64,000 nt of DNA from Azospirillum thermophilum (GCF_003130795.1 NZ_CP029352.1:1-64000), one strand, 5' to 3'. Positions 1 through 12,881 are shown, numbered from the stretch's first letter. Numbers and translations: made by a program. The notes: a model not told the origin generated them from the letters alone.

Positions 1-2062
1 CGATCACCATGGCGAATGCGTAGTGGTAGACGTAGCCGGACTGCAGGCGGCTGGCGCGCACCGCGACATCCTTCGTCGCGGCGGCCACGCCGTCCGGACC
101 GACGCCGTCGATCACCGCGCCGTCGCCCGACTTCCACAGCCCGTAGCCGAGATACTTGGCGGTCCGCACGAACAGGGCGTCGTACAGCTCGTCGAAGTAC
201 CACTTGTTGTACAGGAACTGGTGGACGCCGCGGAACGTCCCGGCGATGGCGCCCGGCAGGCTGGGGATCGCGATGTAGGCGATGTAGGCGAAGGCGATGC
301 CGATCAGGCCGACCACCAGCGGAGCCACCGGCACCCAGCCCGGCAGGTGATGGTGGGCCGCCTCGATGCTGTCGTGCTCGTGCAGGACGAACAGCGCCTT
401 GCCCCAGAACTCCGGCCGGTCGTGGCCGATGAACCAGTGGGCGAAGACGATGCCCGAGAACAGCGCGCCGAGCGCCAGCACCGCCAGCGGGATCAGCATG
501 ACGACCGGCGACTCGTGGGCGTGGTTGTAGACCTCCTTGTCCATCCGCGGCTTGCCGTGGAAGGTCATGAAGAGGAGGCGCCAGGAGTAGAAGGCGGTCA
601 TCAGCGCCGCGGCGATGCCGAGCGCGAAGGCGAACTTGCCGACCGGGCTGCCCGAGGCGAAGGCCGCCTCCAGGATCATGTCCTTGGAATAGTAGCCGGC
701 AAAGAACGGCAGGCCGGCAAGCGCCAGGTTGCCGATCCACATCACCGCGTAGGTGAAGGGGATCTTGCGCCAGACGCCGCCCATCTTGCGCATGTCCTGC
801 TCATGGTGCAGCGCATGGATGACCGAGCCGGCACCGAGGAACAGCAGCGCCTTGAAGAAGGCGTGGGTGAAGAGGTGGAACATGGCCGCGCCGTAGGCCG
901 AGACGCCGGCGGCGAAGAACATGTAGCCGAGCTGGCTCATCGTCGAATAGGCGATGACCCGCTTGATGTCGAACTGGGTGAAGCCGATCGTCGCCGCCAC
1001 GAAGGCGGTCAGGGCGCCGACCACCGCCACCACCTCGAGCGCCGCCGGGGCGTACTCGAAGACCGGGGACAGGCGGCAGACCATGAACACGCCGGCGGTC
1101 ACCATGGTGGCCGCGTGGATGAGGGCCGACACCGGGGTCGGGCCTTCCATCGCGTCCGGCAGCCAGGTGTGCAGGCCGAGCTGCGCCGACTTGCCCATGG
1201 CGCCGATGAACAGCAGCAGGCAGGTGACGGTCAGCGCGTCGAAGTCCCAGCTCAGGAAATGCAGCTTCTGGCCGACCAGGGTCGGCGCCTTGGCGAAGAT
1301 CGCGTCGAACTGGACCGAGCTGGTCAGCACGAACACCGCGAAGATGCCGAGAACGAAGCCGAAGTCGCCGACGCGGTTGACCAGGAAGGCCTTCATGGCG
1401 GCGGCGTTGGCCGACGGCTTCTCGTACCAGAAGTTGATGAGCAGGTAGGAGGCGAGGCCGACGCCCTCCCAGCCGAAGAAGAGCTGGACCAGGTTGTCCG
1501 CCGTCACCAGCATCAGCATGGCGAAGGTGAACAGCGACAGGTAGGCCATGAAGCGCGGCTTCTGCGGGTCCTCGGCCATGTAGCCGACCGAATAGACATG
1601 CACCATCGCCGAGACGGTGTTGACCACCACCAGCATGACCGCGGTGAGCTGGTCGATGCGCAGCGCCCAGGACACGTCCAGCGCGCCGCTGCGCATCCAG
1701 CTCATCAGCTCGATCGTGCGGGGATGCCCGCCGACCGCGACGTCGAAGAACAGCACCCAGGACAGCACCGCCGACAGCAGCACGGCGCCGGCCGTGACGA
1801 ACTGCGCCGCCCGGTCGCCCGCGGTGGGCGGGCCGGCGACGACGTGGTGGTCGTCATGCGCGTCGTCGTGGGCGTCGTGCAGCTCGTCATGGGAGACGGC
1901 ATGGCCGTGGCCGCCATGGGCGTCATGGCCGTGGCCGCCGTGACCATGGGCATCGTGGCCGTGGCCGGCCGCGGCGGCTTCCGCCTTCGGCCCGCCGAAC
2001 AGCGCGATCGATCCGGCGATGAGGAACGCCAGGAGCGGAAGGAATACGACAAGCACTTCCAT
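1..2062 (-). CDS. nuoL: NADH-quinone oxidoreductase subunit L (3' end beyond window)
   Basis: Proton-pumping antiporter-like subunit of respiratory complex I in the inner membrane. Reading the minus strand from ATG at 2062 gives about 687 residues without interruption to the window edge, with the family stretches around [46 protein letters not shown] split across the middle, and the C-terminal KWYFDELYD. Between the first two membrane segments (about residues 33-73) there is a histidine-rich insertion with 15 His in 41 residues (positions 1844-1966). It is the last subunit of the operon visible here; nuoM and nuoN would be expected just outside the window. Start chosen because it begins directly with a membrane helix, 9 bases after nuoK. 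Confidence 0.95.
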   Translation of the reverse strand, partial: MEVLVVFLPLLAFLIAGSIALFGGPKAEAAAAGHGHDAHGHGGHGHDAHGGHGHAVSHDELHDAHDDAHDDHHVVAGPPTAGDRAAQFVTAGAVLLSAVLSWVLFFDVAVGGHPRTIELMSWMRSGALDVSWALRIDQLTAVMLVVVNTVSAMVHVYSVGYMAEDPQKPRFMAYLSLFTFAMLMLVTADNLVQLFFGWEGVGLASYLLINFWYEKPSANAAAMKAFLVNRVGDFGFVLGIFAVFVLTSSVQFDAIFAKAPTLVGQKLHFLSWDFDALTVTCLLLFIGAMGKSAQLGLHTWLPDAMEGPTPVSALIHAATMVTAGVFMVCRLSPVFEYAPAALEVVAVVGALTAFVAATIGFTQFDIKRVIAYSTMSQLGYMFFAAGVSAYGAAMFHLFTHAFFKALLFLGAGSVIHALHHEQDMRKMGGVWRKIPFTYAVMWIGNLALAGLPFFAGYYSKDMILEAAFASGSPVGKFAFALGIAAALMTAFYSWRLLFMTFHGKPRMDKEVYNHAHESPVVMLIPLAVLALGALFSGIVFAHWFIGHDRPEFWGKALFVLHEHDSIEAAHHHLPGWVPVAPLVVGLIGIAFAYIAYIAIPSLPGAIAGTFRGVHQFLYNKWYFDELYDALFVRTAKYLGYGLWKSGDGAVIDGVGPDGVAAATKDVAVRASRLQSGYVYHYAFAMVI

Positions 2063-2071
2063 GGCGCTGCC

Positions 2072-2386
2072 TCAGCCCTTCATCATGTTGATGTCTTCGA
2101 CCCGGATCGAGCCGCGGTTGCGGAAGTAGACCACCAGGATGGCGAGACCGATCGCCGCCTCGGCGGCGGCCACGGTCAGGATGATCATGGCGAAGATCTG
2201 TCCGACCAGATCGTTCAGGTACGTCGAGAAGGCGACGAGGTTCAGGTTCACCGCCAGCAGCATCAGCTCGATCGACATCAGGATGATGATGACGTTCTTC
2301 CGGTTCAGGAAGATACCGAGAATGCCCAGCGTGAAGATGATCGCCGCGACCGTCAGGTAATGTCCGAGACCGATGTCCATGATCAC
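2072..2386 (-). CDS. nuoK: NADH-quinone oxidoreductase subunit K
   Basis: Small three-helix membrane subunit of complex I taking part in proton translocation. The protein is 104 residues from GTG at 2386 or 102 from ATG at 2380, the usual NuoK size, with the conserved helix-2 stretch [19 protein letters not shown] carrying the membrane glutamate. The GTG start overlaps the nuoJ stop by four bases (GTGA), suggesting translational coupling; the ATG six bases downstream is an equally good alternative. Confidence 0.95.
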   Translation of the reverse strand: MIMDIGLGHYLTVAAIIFTLGILGIFLNRKNVIIILMSIELMLLAVNLNLVAFSTYLNDLVGQIFAMIILTVAAAEAAIGLAILVVYFRNRGSIRVEDINMMKG

Positions 2387-2994
2387 ACGCCCTCCCCGGC
2401 CGACACCTTGCGGATGGCGACCACTTCCTCGCGGCGGCGGGCAAGCTGAACGTTGACGTTCTGCTTGCGCACGCCCGCCCGGTGGCGAAGCGTCAGCACG
2501 ATGGCGCCGATCATCGCGATCAGCAGGACGATTCCGCAGGCCTGGAACAGATACACGTAGTTGGTATAGAGCAGCCGGCCGATGGCCTCGGTGTTGGTCA
2601 CCGTGCCGAGCGCCGCGAGCGGAGCCGCCGCCGCCTTCTCCGCCGCCGGTGCGACGATCCAGCCGCCGAGCACCGCGGCGAGTTCCGCCAGCAGGATCAG
2701 CCCGACCAGCGCACCCAGCGGCAGCACCTGCATGGCGCCCTGCCGCAGTTCGCGGAAGTTGATGTCGAGCATCATCACCACGAACAGGAACAGCACCGCG
2801 ACCGCACCGACATAGACGATCACCAGGATCATCGCGATGAACTCGGCGCCCAACAGGACGCAGAGGCCGGCCGCCTGGAAGAAGCCGAGGATCAGATAAA
2901 GGACCGAATGAACGGGATTGCGCGCCGATATGACCATCACTGCGGAGGCCACCAGCAACGCGGCGAATACATAAAAGGCGATGCCTTGGATCAT
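2383..2994 (-). CDS. nuoJ: NADH-quinone oxidoreductase subunit J
   Basis: Membrane subunit of complex I, 203 residues with five predicted helices. The NuoJ signature region around residues 55-75 ([18 protein letters not shown]) is present and contains the pi-bulge helix of the family. Start taken at ATG 2994 because upstream in-frame sequence lies inside the nuoI end and is not NuoJ-like. Lies 20 bases after nuoI and overlaps nuoK, as part of one operon. Confidence 0.94.
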   Translation of the reverse strand: MIQGIAFYVFAALLVASAVMVISARNPVHSVLYLILGFFQAAGLCVLLGAEFIAMILVIVYVGAVAVLFLFVVMMLDINFRELRQGAMQVLPLGALVGLILLAELAAVLGGWIVAPAAEKAAAAPLAALGTVTNTEAIGRLLYTNYVYLFQACGIVLLIAMIGAIVLTLRHRAGVRKQNVNVQLARRREEVVAIRKVSAGEGV

Positions 2995-3014
2995 CGTCGA
3001 TTTCCCCGCACGCT

Positions 3015-3503
3015 TTACCGGTAAGGAGCCTCGGCCGCGAGGTTCTGGGCGATCTCCGCCTCCCAGCGGTCGCCGTTCGCCAGCAGCTTCTGCTTGTTGT
3101 AGAAGAGCTCTTCGCGACTTTCGGTCGAGAACTCGAAGTTCGGGCCCATGACGACCGCGTCCACCGGGCAGGCCTCCTGGCACAGGCCGCAGTAGATGCA
3201 CTTGGTCATGTCGATGTCGTACCGCGTGGTGCGGCGGCTGCCGTCGTCCCGCGGTTCGGCCTCGATGGTGATGGCGAGCGCCGGGCACACAGCCTCGCAC
3301 AGCTTGCAGGCGATGCAGCGCTCTTCGCCGTTGGGGTAACGGCGGAGCACATGCTCACCCCGGAAGCGCGAGCTGATCGGCCCCTTTTCGAACGGGTAGT
3401 TCAAGGTGACCTTGGGCTTGAACATGTAGCGCAAGGTCAAGCCGAGGCCGCCCAGCAGTTCGGTCAGGAACAGGCTGCGCGCCGCGCGGTCGAGGAACGC
3501 CAT
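3015..3503 (-). CDS. nuoI: NADH-quinone oxidoreductase subunit I
   Basis: Peripheral iron-sulphur subunit of complex I that carries the two tetranuclear clusters N6a and N6b feeding N2. The 162-residue protein has two ferredoxin motifs, [12 protein letters not shown] and [12 protein letters not shown], and the alphaproteobacterial N-terminal extension also found in mitochondrial TYKY. It sits between nuoH (80-base gap) and nuoJ. The size and motif spacing match the family; no anomalies seen. Confidence 0.96.
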   Translation of the reverse strand: MAFLDRAARSLFLTELLGGLGLTLRYMFKPKVTLNYPFEKGPISSRFRGEHVLRRYPNGEERCIACKLCEAVCPALAITIEAEPRDDGSRRTTRYDIDMTKCIYCGLCQEACPVDAVVMGPNFEFSTESREELFYNKQKLLANGDRWEAEIAQNLAAEAPYR

Positions 3504-3583
3504 GGCCTCTTCGTCTCCTTCCTTGCGGCCGCCCGGACGGGCGCCCGCTCAATCTCTTGTCAGCTTTCCGGCAGGCGCGGCCC

Positions 3584-4594
3584 TTACTTGGGCAGCCAGC
3601 CGAAGGTCACCAGGACGCCGGCGGTCAGCACGACCCAGAACAGCGAGAAGGGCAGGAACACCTTCCAGCCCAGCCGCATCAGCTGGTCGTAGCGGTAGCG
3701 CGGCATGGTGGCGCGAACCCAGACATACACGAACAGGCAGAACGCGATCTTCAGGGCGAACCAGACCGGACCGGGGATCCAGGTGAAGGGCGCGAACGGC
3801 AGCGGAGGCAGCCAGCCGCCCAGGAACAGGATGCTGGTCATCGCGCTCATCAGGATCATGTTGGCGTATTCGCCAAGGAAGAAGAGCGCGAAGGGAGCCG
3901 AGCTGTATTCCACCATGAAGCCGGCGACCAGCTCCGACTCGCCTTCCGGCAGGTCGAAGGGCGACCGGTTCGTCTCGGCCAGCGCCGAGATGAAGAACAT
4001 CACGAACATCGGCAGCAGCGGGATGGCGAACCACACCGTCTCCTGCGCCTTGACGATGTCGGTCAGGTTCAGCGACCCGACGCACAGCAGCACCGAGATG
4101 ATGATGAGGCCCATCGAGACCTCGTAGGACACCATCTGCGCCGCCGAGCGCAGCGCGCCGAGGAAGGCGTAGCGCGAGTTCGACGCCCAGCCCGCCATCA
4201 CGATGCCGTACACGCCGAGCGAGGAGATCGCGAACAGGTACAGCACGCCGACATTGATGTTCGACAGCACGACGCCGTAGTCGAACGGGATCACCGCCCA
4301 GGCGACCAGCGCCAGGAAGAAGGTGAGCATCGGCGCCACGTAGAAGACCACGCGGTTGGCGCCGGCCGGCAGGATCTGCTCCTTGGCGAACAGCTTGAGG
4401 CCGTCGGCGAAGGGCTGCAGCAGGCCGAAGGGACCGACGATGTTCGGACCCTGGCGGAGCTGCATGGCGCCCATGATCTTGCGCTCGGCATAGGTCATGA
4501 AGGCCACCGCCACCAGGAGCGGAACCACGATCGCCAGGATCTTGAGGACGATGATGATCAGCGGCAGGAGAAAGCCGCTCCAGAACTCAGCCAT
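3584..4594 (-). CDS. nuoH: NADH-quinone oxidoreductase subunit H
   Basis: Membrane subunit of complex I that forms the quinone-binding channel at the junction of the two arms. The 336-residue protein is all membrane helices and carries the conserved [17 protein letters not shown] block near residue 35 and the acidic loop [16 protein letters not shown] near residue 210. It overlaps the end of nuoG by eight bases. Length is normal for alphaproteobacterial NuoH. Confidence 0.96.
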   Translation of the reverse strand: MAEFWSGFLLPLIIIVLKILAIVVPLLVAVAFMTYAERKIMGAMQLRQGPNIVGPFGLLQPFADGLKLFAKEQILPAGANRVVFYVAPMLTFFLALVAWAVIPFDYGVVLSNINVGVLYLFAISSLGVYGIVMAGWASNSRYAFLGALRSAAQMVSYEVSMGLIIISVLLCVGSLNLTDIVKAQETVWFAIPLLPMFVMFFISALAETNRSPFDLPEGESELVAGFMVEYSSAPFALFFLGEYANMILMSAMTSILFLGGWLPPLPFAPFTWIPGPVWFALKIAFCLFVYVWVRATMPRYRYDQLMRLGWKVFLPFSLFWVVLTAGVLVTFGWLPK

Positions 4595-6659
4595 GGGTAC
4601 CGGTCCTCTCCTGAGCGGTGGCAGCCGGGTCGACGAGCGTTTCCGTGCAGCGCGCCATCGTCACCGAGGCGCGGCTGATCGGATCGGTCATGTAGAAGTT
4701 CCTGATCGGCGACACGAAGGCGGCCGGGTCCAGGACGCCGGCGGTGCCGAAGGCGCCCCAGGCGGCCGGGGTGACGGTGCCGATCGCGGCGAAGACCGGG
4801 TTGGCCTTGGCCAGCTTCTGGCGAAGCTGGATCTGGCTGTCGTAGGACAGCCGGGCGCCGAGCAGCTCCGACAGCGCGCGGATGATCTTCCAGTCCTCCC
4901 GCGCCTCGCCGGGCGGGAAGGTGGCGAGACGCGCCATCTGCGGACGGCCCTCGGTGTTGACGTAGAGGGCGTTCTTCTCGGTGTAGGCGGCACCCGGCAG
5001 GATGACGTCGGCACGGTGGGCGCCGGCATCGCCGTGGTGACCCTGGTAGATCACGAAGGCGCGGCCCAACCGCGACGTATCGATCTCGTCGGCGCCCAGC
5101 AGGTAGACGACGTCGATCTCGCCCTTCGAGGCACCGTCGAGGATGCCGGCGAGGTCACGGCCGCCGGCCCCCGGCAGGAAGCCGGCCTCGATGCCGCCGA
5201 CCCGCGCCGCCGCGGTGTGCAGCACGTTGAAGCCGTTCCAGTCCTCGCGGACCATGCCGCAGGTCTCGGCCAGGGAGCGGGCCGCGGCCTGCACGGCCAG
5301 CCCGTCGCGGCGCTGGAAGGCACCCATGCCGACGATGACCATCGGGTTCTTGGCGCCGCGCAGCACCTCGGCGAAGGCATGGCTGCCGTCGAGGAGCTGC
5401 TGCAGAGCCTCCGGCCCGGTGCCGATGTGGCTGTACGGGTAGGTCAGCTCCTTCGCCTCGCCGATGACGGCGACCTTCAGGCCACCCATCAGGTAGCGCT
5501 TGCGGATGCGGGCGTTGACCAGCGTGGCTTCCCAGCGCGGGTTGGTGCCGACCAGCAGGATGACGTCCGCCTTCTCGATCCCGGCGATGCCGGAATTGAA
5601 CAGGTAGCCGGCGCGCACCGAGGTGTCGAACAGCGCGCCGTCCTGGCGGCAGTCGAGGTTGGTCGAGCCGAGGCCCTGCATCAGCTCCTTCAGCGCGAAC
5701 TGCGACTCGACGTCGGCGAGGTCGCCCGAGATGGCGGCGATGCGGTTGCCCGGAACGCCCTTGAGCCTGGCGGCGATGGCCTGGAAGGCCTCCGCCCAGC
5801 TCGCCGGGACCAGCTTGCCGTCCTTGCGGACATAGGGGCGGTCGAGACGCTGCCGCTTCAGCCCGTCATAGGCATAGCGGGTCTTGTCGCTCAGCCACTC
5901 CTCGTTCACCTCGTCATTGACGCGCGGCAGGATGCGCATCACCTCCGGGCCGCGCGTGTCGGCGCGGATGTTGGAGCCGACGGCGTCCAGCACGTCGATC
6001 GTCTCGGTCTTGCGCAGCTCCCACGGGCGCGCCGTGAAGGCGTAGGGCTTGTGGGTCAGCGCGCCGACCGGGCAGACGTCGGCGAGATTGCCCGACAGCT
6101 CCGACCCGATGGCCTTCTCGACGAAGGTGGTGATCTCCATGTGCTCGCCGCGGTTGACCGCGCCGATGTCCGGAACGCCGGCCACCTCGTTGATGAAGCG
6201 GATGCAGCGCGTGCAATGGATGCACCGGGTCATGATCGTCTTGATCACCGGACCCATGTACTTGTCCTTGACGGCGCGCTTGTTCTCGCCGTAGCGGCCG
6301 CGGTCGAACCCGTAGGCCATCGCCTGGTCCTGCAGGTCGCACTCGCCGCCCTGGTCGCAGATCGGGCAGTCCAGCGGGTGGTTGATCAGCAGGAATTCCA
6401 TCACGCCCTTGCGGGCCTTGTGGACGGTCTCGGTGTTGGTCTTGACGACCATCCCGTCGCCGCAGGGCATGGCGCAGGCGGCAACCGGCTTCGGCGCCTT
6501 CTCCAGCTCGACCAGGCACATGCGGCAGTTGGCGGGCACGCTGAGGCGCTCGTGGTAGCAGAAGCGCGGGATCTCGATCCCGAGCTGCTCGCACGCCTGC
6601 AGGATCGAGGTGCCCGGCTCGACCTCGATCTCGATCCCGTCGATCGTGAGTTTCGGCAT
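4587..6659 (-). CDS. nuoG: NADH-quinone oxidoreductase subunit G
   Basis: Large iron-sulphur subunit of the NADH-oxidising arm of complex I. The 690-residue protein starts with a 2Fe-2S ferredoxin domain ([15 protein letters not shown] near residues 34-48), then the His-ligated 4Fe-4S stretch with CxxCxxxGxC-like [12 protein letters not shown] and the second cluster motif [10 protein letters not shown], followed by a molybdopterin-oxidoreductase-like domain that is non-catalytic in the family. It overlaps nuoH and follows nuoF by 15 bases. The alphaproteobacterial length, shorter than in E. coli, is as expected. Confidence 0.96.
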   Translation of the reverse strand: MPKLTIDGIEIEVEPGTSILQACEQLGIEIPRFCYHERLSVPANCRMCLVELEKAPKPVAACAMPCGDGMVVKTNTETVHKARKGVMEFLLINHPLDCPICDQGGECDLQDQAMAYGFDRGRYGENKRAVKDKYMGPVIKTIMTRCIHCTRCIRFINEVAGVPDIGAVNRGEHMEITTFVEKAIGSELSGNLADVCPVGALTHKPYAFTARPWELRKTETIDVLDAVGSNIRADTRGPEVMRILPRVNDEVNEEWLSDKTRYAYDGLKRQRLDRPYVRKDGKLVPASWAEAFQAIAARLKGVPGNRIAAISGDLADVESQFALKELMQGLGSTNLDCRQDGALFDTSVRAGYLFNSGIAGIEKADVILLVGTNPRWEATLVNARIRKRYLMGGLKVAVIGEAKELTYPYSHIGTGPEALQQLLDGSHAFAEVLRGAKNPMVIVGMGAFQRRDGLAVQAAARSLAETCGMVREDWNGFNVLHTAAARVGGIEAGFLPGAGGRDLAGILDGASKGEIDVVYLLGADEIDTSRLGRAFVIYQGHHGDAGAHRADVILPGAAYTEKNALYVNTEGRPQMARLATFPPGEAREDWKIIRALSELLGARLSYDSQIQLRQKLAKANPVFAAIGTVTPAAWGAFGTAGVLDPAAFVSPIRNFYMTDPISRASVTMARCTETLVDPAATAQERTGTHG

Positions 6660-6674
6660 GAGACTCCGGGCTCC

Positions 6675-7964
<1,290 letters not shown>

Positions 7965-7980
7965 CGCGTTCCCCTCCCCC

Positions 7981-8616
7981 TCAGTCGTCCGCCTGGGTCG
8001 ACGCGTCGGGCGTCGTGAAGGCCTTCAGCGTCGTCGGACCGCCCGCCGGCTCCGACGAGCGGCGGCCGGTCTGCGACCCGGGCTTCGGCGTCTCGCCGCG
8101 CTTCAGCGCGTCGATGATGGTCTCCATGTGCTCCGGCGCGACGTCTTCATAATAGTCGTCGCCGATCTGGACCACCGGCGCGTTGACACAGGCACCCGAG
8201 CACTCAACCTCGCCGAGCGTGAACAGCCCGTCCGCGGTCGTCTCGCCCACCTCGACGCCGAGCTTCTTCTTGCAGGTGTGGACGATCTCGTCCGACCCGC
8301 GCAGCCAGCAGGGGGTGGTGGTGCAGACCTGGATGTGGTGCTTCCCGACCGGGGTCTTGTTGTACATCGTGTAGAAGGTCGCGACCTCGTACACGCGGAT
8401 GCGCGGCATCGCCAGCAGGTCGGCCACATGGTCCATGGCGACGCGCGGCAGCCAGCCGCCGTTCTGGCGCTGGGCGAGGTCGAGCAGCGGCATGCAGGCG
8501 CTGGCCTGCTTGCCCTCCGGATACTTGGCGATGATGCGTTTCGCCAGCTCCTGGTTGTCCGGAGTGAAGGCGAAGGACGCCGGCTCGTTGGCCGGATCGT
8601 AGGCGGGCGCGCTCAT
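7981..8616 (-). CDS. nuoE: NADH-quinone oxidoreductase subunit E
   Basis: Thioredoxin-like 2Fe-2S subunit (cluster N1a) of the NADH dehydrogenase module. The 211-residue protein has the cluster cysteines in [11 protein letters not shown] and [15 protein letters not shown]-terminal tail of about 40 residues rich in Pro, Ser and Thr extends past the core, which is common in alphaproteobacteria. ATG at 8616 overlaps the nuoD stop (ATGA), suggesting coupled translation. Confidence 0.96.
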   Translation of the reverse strand: MSAPAYDPANEPASFAFTPDNQELAKRIIAKYPEGKQASACMPLLDLAQRQNGGWLPRVAMDHVADLLAMPRIRVYEVATFYTMYNKTPVGKHHIQVCTTTPCWLRGSDEIVHTCKKKLGVEVGETTADGLFTLGEVECSGACVNAPVVQIGDDYYEDVAPEHMETIIDALKRGETPKPGSQTGRRSSEPAGGPTTLKAFTTPDASTQADD

Positions 8617-9830
8617 CGGTCGATCTCTCCGAAAACGATGTCCATCGACGCGATGTTGGCGACCGCGTCGGCCAGCATGTAGCCCTTGGACATGAAGTCC
8701 AGGCCCTGCAGGTGGGCGAAGCCCGGAGCCCGGATCTTGCAGCGGTACGGCTTGTTGGTTCCGTCGGAGACCAGGAACACGCCGAACTCGCCCTTGGGCG
8801 CCTCGATGCAGGTATAGGTCTCGCCGGCCGGGACGTGGAAGCCCTCGGTGAACAGCTTGAAGTGGTGGATCAGCGCTTCCATCGAGCGCTTCATCTCGCC
8901 GCGCGGCGGCGGGGCGACCTTGCGGTCCTCCACGCGCACCGGACCGTCGGGCATCTCCTTCAGGCACTGGCGGATGATGCGGTTGGACTGGCGCATCTCC
9001 TCCATGCGGACGAGGTAGCGCGCCCAGCAGTCGCCGGTCAGCCCGACCGGCACGTCGAAGTCCATGCGGTCGTAGACCTCGTAGGGCTGCGACTTGCGCA
9101 GGTCCCAGGCCACGCCGGAGCCGCGCAGCATCGGGCCGGTGAAGGCCCAGTCGAACGCCTGCTCCTTCGTCACGATGCCGATGTCGACCGTGCGCTGCTT
9201 GAAGATGCGGTTCTCGGTCAGCAGGTTGTCGATGTCGTCGACGAATTTCGGGAAGCGCTCGGTGAACTCCCAGATGTCGTCGGCGAGGCCGGCCGGCATG
9301 TCCCAGGCCACGCCGCCCGGACGGAAGTAGTTGGCGTGCAGGCGGGCACCCGACACGCGCTCGTAGAACTCCATGAGGATCTCGCGCTCCTCGAAGCCCC
9401 ACAGCGCCGGGGTGATCGCGCCGACGTCGAGCGCGCCCGTCGTGATCGACAGGATGTGGTTCAGGATGCGCGTGATCTCCGAGAACAGCACGCGGATGTA
9501 CTGGGCGCGCAGCGGCGCCTTGATCTGCAGCAGGTTCTCGATGCCGAGCACGAAGGCGTGCTCCATGCACATCGGGCTGACGTAGTCCAGCCGGTCGAAA
9601 TAGGGGATCGCCTGGATGTAGGTCTTGTACTCGATCAGCTTCTCGGTGCCGCGGTGCAGCAGGCCGATGTGCGGGTCGCAGCGCTCGACCACCTCGCCGT
9701 TCAGCTCCATGACCAGGCGCAGCACGCCGTGGGCCGCGGGGTGCTGCGGCCCGAAGTTCATGGTGTAGGGCTTGATCTGCGTCTTGGCGGCCTGCTCGGC
9801 CGTCGGGGATGCGGAGGTCGCAATGGTCAC
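8613..9830 (-). CDS. nuoD: NADH-quinone oxidoreductase subunit D
   Basis: The 49-kDa subunit of complex I; with NuoB and NuoH it forms the quinone site. The 405-residue protein shows [15 protein letters not shown] near residue 25 and [14 protein letters not shown] near residue 54, both hallmarks of the hydrogenase-derived fold. The GTG start at 9830 overlaps the nuoC stop by four bases. In this operon nuoC and nuoD are separate genes, unlike the fused nuoCD of enterobacteria. Confidence 0.97.
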   Translation of the reverse strand: MTIATSASPTAEQAAKTQIKPYTMNFGPQHPAAHGVLRLVMELNGEVVERCDPHIGLLHRGTEKLIEYKTYIQAIPYFDRLDYVSPMCMEHAFVLGIENLLQIKAPLRAQYIRVLFSEITRILNHILSITTGALDVGAITPALWGFEEREILMEFYERVSGARLHANYFRPGGVAWDMPAGLADDIWEFTERFPKFVDDIDNLLTENRIFKQRTVDIGIVTKEQAFDWAFTGPMLRGSGVAWDLRKSQPYEVYDRMDFDVPVGLTGDCWARYLVRMEEMRQSNRIIRQCLKEMPDGPVRVEDRKVAPPPRGEMKRSMEALIHHFKLFTEGFHVPAGETYTCIEAPKGEFGVFLVSDGTNKPYRCKIRAPGFAHLQGLDFMSKGYMLADAVANIASMDIVFGEIDR

Positions 9831-10507
9831 GGCTTGCCCCCGTTATTGGCAGCTTTCTCGTCGCCCGGCAGCATGACGTTGGTCATGCCTTCCCAGGGGC
9901 TGAGGAAGTCGAAGGAGCGGAAATCCTGCGGCAGGCGCACCGGCTCGTAGACGACGCGCTTCTGGTCGTCGTCGTAGCGCATCTCGACGTAGCCGGTGAG
10001 GGGGAAGTCCTTGCGGAACGGATGCCCCTCGAAGCCGTAGTCGGTCAGGATGCGGCGCAGGTCCGGGTGGTTCTCGAAGAAGACGCCGAACAGGTCCCAG
10101 GTCTCGCGCTCGAACCAGTTGGCGGCGCTGAAGACGGGCACGCAGGACTGGACGGGCGTGTCCTCGTCGGTCGACAGCTTCACCCGCAGGCGCCGGTTGT
10201 GCCGGTAGCTGAGGAGCTGGTAGACGACCTCGAACCGCCCGGCCCGGTCGGGATAGTCGACCGCCGTGATGTCGGTGAGCTGCTCGAACGAGCAGGCCGG
10301 GTCGTCGCGCAGGAAGCTCAGGACCTTGATGATGGCCGGCCGCTGCACGGTGACCATCAGCTCGCCGAGCTTCACCTCGACCTTCAGGACGTCGCCGCCG
10401 AGTTTCCCGGCCACGTAGTCCCCGAGTTCCTTCAACGCCTGTTCGGCCTTGGCTTTGCCGGAGGCGGCCTGTTCGGAGATGGGCTGTTCGGACGTGGGTT
10501 GGGACAT
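9827..10507 (-). CDS. nuoC: NADH-quinone oxidoreductase subunit C
   Basis: The 30-kDa peripheral subunit of complex I. The 226-residue protein carries the family signature [20 protein letters not shown] and the following [13 protein letters not shown]. About 25 N-terminal residues rich in Ser, Glu and Ala precede the conserved core. ATG at 10507 chosen because the in-frame sequence further upstream runs into the nuoB gene and is not family-like. The stop overlaps the nuoD GTG. Confidence 0.96.
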   Translation of the reverse strand: MSQPTSEQPISEQAASGKAKAEQALKELGDYVAGKLGGDVLKVEVKLGELMVTVQRPAIIKVLSFLRDDPACSFEQLTDITAVDYPDRAGRFEVVYQLLSYRHNRRLRVKLSTDEDTPVQSCVPVFSAANWFERETWDLFGVFFENHPDLRRILTDYGFEGHPFRKDFPLTGYVEMRYDDDQKRVVYEPVRLPQDFRSFDFLSPWEGMTNVMLPGDEKAANNGGKP

Positions 10508-10548
10508 GGGCCTGAGCCTGCCTTCTTCCTTGATCTCAGCGGGGGATC

Positions 10549-11094
10549 TCAGCGGGCGATGCGGTTGCCGCGCCGGATCTTCTTCTGAAGCTGCAGGATC
10601 CCGTACACGAGCGCTTCCGCCGTCGGCGGGCAGCCCGGCACGTAGACGTCGACCGGGACGATCCGGTCGCACCCGCGGACCACCGCGTACGAGTAGTGGT
10701 AATAGCCGCCGCCGTTGGCGCAGGACCCCATGGAGATCACCCAGCGCGGTTCCGGCATCTGGTCATAGACCTTGCGGAGCGCGGGGGCCATCTTGTTGGT
10801 CAGCGTGCCGGCCACGATCATGCAGTCCGACTGGCGGGGGCTGGGGCGGGGAATGACGCCGAAGCGGTCGAGGTCGTACCGGCTCATGTAGGCGTGGATC
10901 ATCTCCACCGCGCAGCAGGCCAGACCGAAGGTCATCGGCCACAGCGACCCCGTGCGGGCCCAGGCGAGCAGGTCCTCGTACTTGGCGAGGACGAAGCCCT
11001 TCTCCTGGATCTCGTCGGAGACGGCGCGGAGGTAGGCGTCCTGATCCGGTCCGGGCGGAATCGGCGCCATCGTCTTGGCGACCTCTACTCCCAT
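10549..11094 (-). CDS. nuoB: NADH-quinone oxidoreductase subunit B
   Basis: Subunit of complex I carrying the N2 cluster next to quinone. The 181-residue protein has the tandem cysteine [11 protein letters not shown] and the later ligands in [16 protein letters not shown] and [13 protein letters not shown]. The ATG at 11094 overlaps the end of nuoA by ten bases. Length and motifs are ordinary. Confidence 0.96.
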   Translation of the reverse strand: MGVEVAKTMAPIPPGPDQDAYLRAVSDEIQEKGFVLAKYEDLLAWARTGSLWPMTFGLACCAVEMIHAYMSRYDLDRFGVIPRPSPRQSDCMIVAGTLTNKMAPALRKVYDQMPEPRWVISMGSCANGGGYYHYSYAVVRGCDRIVPVDVYVPGCPPTAEALVYGILQLQKKIRRGNRIAR

Positions 11095-11468
11095 TCCAGA
11101 GCTCCTTTCTTCCACTCGTAGATAAAGCCGATGGTCAGGATCCCGAGGAACAGGATCATCGACCAGAACCCGAACATCCCGATGTCGCCGAGCGCGATCG
11201 CCCAGGGGAACAGGAAGGCGACTTCCAGGTCGAAGATGATGAACAGGATTGAGACCAGGTAGAACCGCACGTCGAACTTGGTGCGGGCATCCTCGAACGG
11301 CTCGAAGCCGCATTCGTAGGGGGAAACCTTCTCGGCGTCCGGGTTCTTCGGGCTGATGACGTAGGACGCGCCAACCATCACGACGGCCAGCGCGATGCCG
11401 ATCAGCAGGAACACCACGATCGGAAGGTACTCAATGATCAGCGGATTGGACACCGCAGTTCCTCCCAT
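11085..11468 (-). CDS. nuoA: NADH-quinone oxidoreductase subunit A
   Basis: Small membrane subunit of complex I and first gene of the operon. The 127-residue protein has three predicted helices and the conserved [20 protein letters not shown] loop. An internal GTG five residues in (before [10 protein letters not shown]) is an alternative start. The operon promoter should lie in the 299 bases between this gene and tRNA-Asp; I cannot identify -35/-10 elements with confidence. Confidence 0.95.
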   Translation of the reverse strand: MGGTAVSNPLIIEYLPIVVFLLIGIALAVVMVGASYVISPKNPDAEKVSPYECGFEPFEDARTKFDVRFYLVSILFIIFDLEVAFLFPWAIALGDIGMFGFWSMILFLGILTIGFIYEWKKGALEWE

Positions 11469-11691
11469 AAGCCCACGGCCACGACCCCCGGCCCGGCCGC
11501 AATTACGGCGGACGCGCGGTGGCGTGGCTGGAATGCCTTGGATTAGCCCATCAGACGGGCCGGAATATATGCCGAGTACGGTGGCAAGGAAAGCGCTTTG
11601 AATCGCTTTCCGCAGCCTCGCGCATCCTGTCGCAGACGGCGCAAGCGCTTGGTATTACCACACGTTTTCAAAGTCGCGGCATGAAGACGAA

Positions 11692-11732
11692 AGGAAAACG
11701 AAAACGGACCCGCAGCGCGCGAGTCCCCGTTT
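11692..11732 (-). terminator. Probable Rho-independent terminator of tRNA-Asp
   Basis: On the minus strand an eight-pair stem (GGACTCGC with GCGGGTCC, one G-T pair) is followed by TTTTCGTTTTCC. It lies about 40 bases past the tRNA-Asp 3' end and before nuoA, so it would separate the tRNA transcript from the nuo operon. The rest of the 11469-11767 gap holds nothing else I can name. Confidence 0.55.
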
Positions 11733-11767
11733 CATCTTCGACTGTTTTTCATTTTTTGAAGAGGAAG

Positions 11768-11844
<77 letters not shown>

Positions 11845-12027
11845 GCAGAGCGACGTTCGGAAAAATGCTGGCTTTTGAAGGCCTTGGCGATTTTCTGAGG
11901 GGCTGTTCGCCCCCCGTCGTTCGGTGGGCGGTTTCTAGCCGTCCGCCCCACTGCCTGTCAATCAAGAAAATGAAAAAATTTTCGTCCGCCATCATCCGCG
12001 CTTCGCAACGGCGGTTTCGAGGGGATT

Positions 12028-12258
12028 TCACGGTTTCATCATGTGCTCCTCCCGGCGCAGGGCCTCCAGCCGTTCGAAGGCCAGCGCCATGGCTTCGGTG
12101 AAATCGCGGTGGTCGACGGCGCCGGCGCCGCCGAACCGGGTGAGGGCCGCTTCCAGCGCCTGCGCCAGATGCTCGGCCACCTCCAGATGCTTCTGCTCCA
12201 GCGCCAGGTCGAGCGCATGGAGAATGCGGTCTCCCAACCGCCGTTCCTGCAATGGCAT
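12028..12258 (-). CDS. Small conserved-looking protein of unknown function, 76 aa
   Basis: Not recognised. The predicted protein is a soluble, strongly alpha-helical 76-residue chain, rich in Leu, Ala, Glu and His, without signal peptide or cysteines. Start set at ATG 12258, preceded by a GAGGT ribosome-binding sequence eight bases upstream; longer in-frame forms reach back to 12462 but run into the region upstream of the divergent secreted-protein gene and look like random GC-rich translation. It stands alone between tRNA-Asp and the divergent gene at 12461. Confidence 0.6.
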   Translation of the reverse strand: MPLQERRLGDRILHALDLALEQKHLEVAEHLAQALEAALTRFGGAGAVDHRDFTEAMALAFERLEALRREEHMMKP

Positions 12259-12460
12259 GATGCGACCTCGCTGTTCAGCCGGGGGCTGTTCGGCCGGGAC
12301 GGCTCCAAGTGTCAGCATAGCAGACAATCGGCCTGCCCGAGGGTGGCTTGTCGCCGCATGGCGTGCCGCAGGCTTGCGGTTGCGGAGGAGGCCGGCGGCG
12401 GCCGGCGGTCCGTCGCAGCATCGCTTGGCCCCGATATGGGCAGCGTGGCATAGTGGCGCC

Positions 12461-12805
12461 ATGCCAAATCGACCGCTACCGCCTTGCTATTTCGGGGTAA
12501 TCGCCCGCCGGCCGCCGGCCGCGGCGCTGCTTGGGGCGGTTCTGCCCCGGGCAGCCCTTCTCGTGACGGCCCTTCTCCTGACGGGCTGGGCGGCGCCGGC
12601 CCGGGCGGCGGCGGTGTCCGCCGGCCAGGCCGAGGCGAAGGAGGTCGCCAAGAGCCAGGGCAACTGCACCCCCGGCAAGGTGGAGGTCATGCGCTATTCG
12701 GTCGGGCGCGAGGGGCAGACGGTCTTCAAGGTCGCCTGCACCGAGGACAAGGACGCCTTCGTGCTGGTGCAGTGCCGCTCGCGCGCCTGCAGCCTGCTGC
12801 GGTGA
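12461..12805 (+). CDS. Small secreted cysteine-containing protein, unknown function
   Basis: 114 residues. A basic start, a hydrophobic stretch at about residues 20-42 and an Ala-x-Ala site near residue 50 make a signal peptide. The mature part is about 65 residues with four cysteines (in GNCTP, VACTE, VQCRS and RACSL), suited to two disulphides. Function not recognised. The next gene on the strand is a lipoprotein and a DsbA-family gene follows 1.2 kb on, so periplasmic oxidative folding is plausible but only inferred. Confidence 0.65.
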   Translation: MPNRPLPPCYFGVIARRPPAAALLGAVLPRAALLVTALLLTGWAAPARAAAVSAGQAEAKEVAKSQGNCTPGKVEVMRYSVGREGQTVFKVACTEDKDAFVLVQCRSRACSLLR

Positions 12806-12881
12806 CGGATTCACCGGTTCTTAACGCCGCCGCGTCGGAATCGTGGCAGGCTGGCGGCGGACGGGCGGCGGGACGGGAACG

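Noticed and set aside
23..2449. 808-residue open frame on the plus strand opposite nuoL/nuoK
   Set aside because: Arg/His/Asp-rich low-complexity translation that mirrors a well-supported nuoL on the other strand; a product of high GC third positions.
11897..11914. GGGGC/GCCCC hairpin upstream of tRNA-Asp
   Set aside because: Short stem without a T run on either side; no role can be supported.
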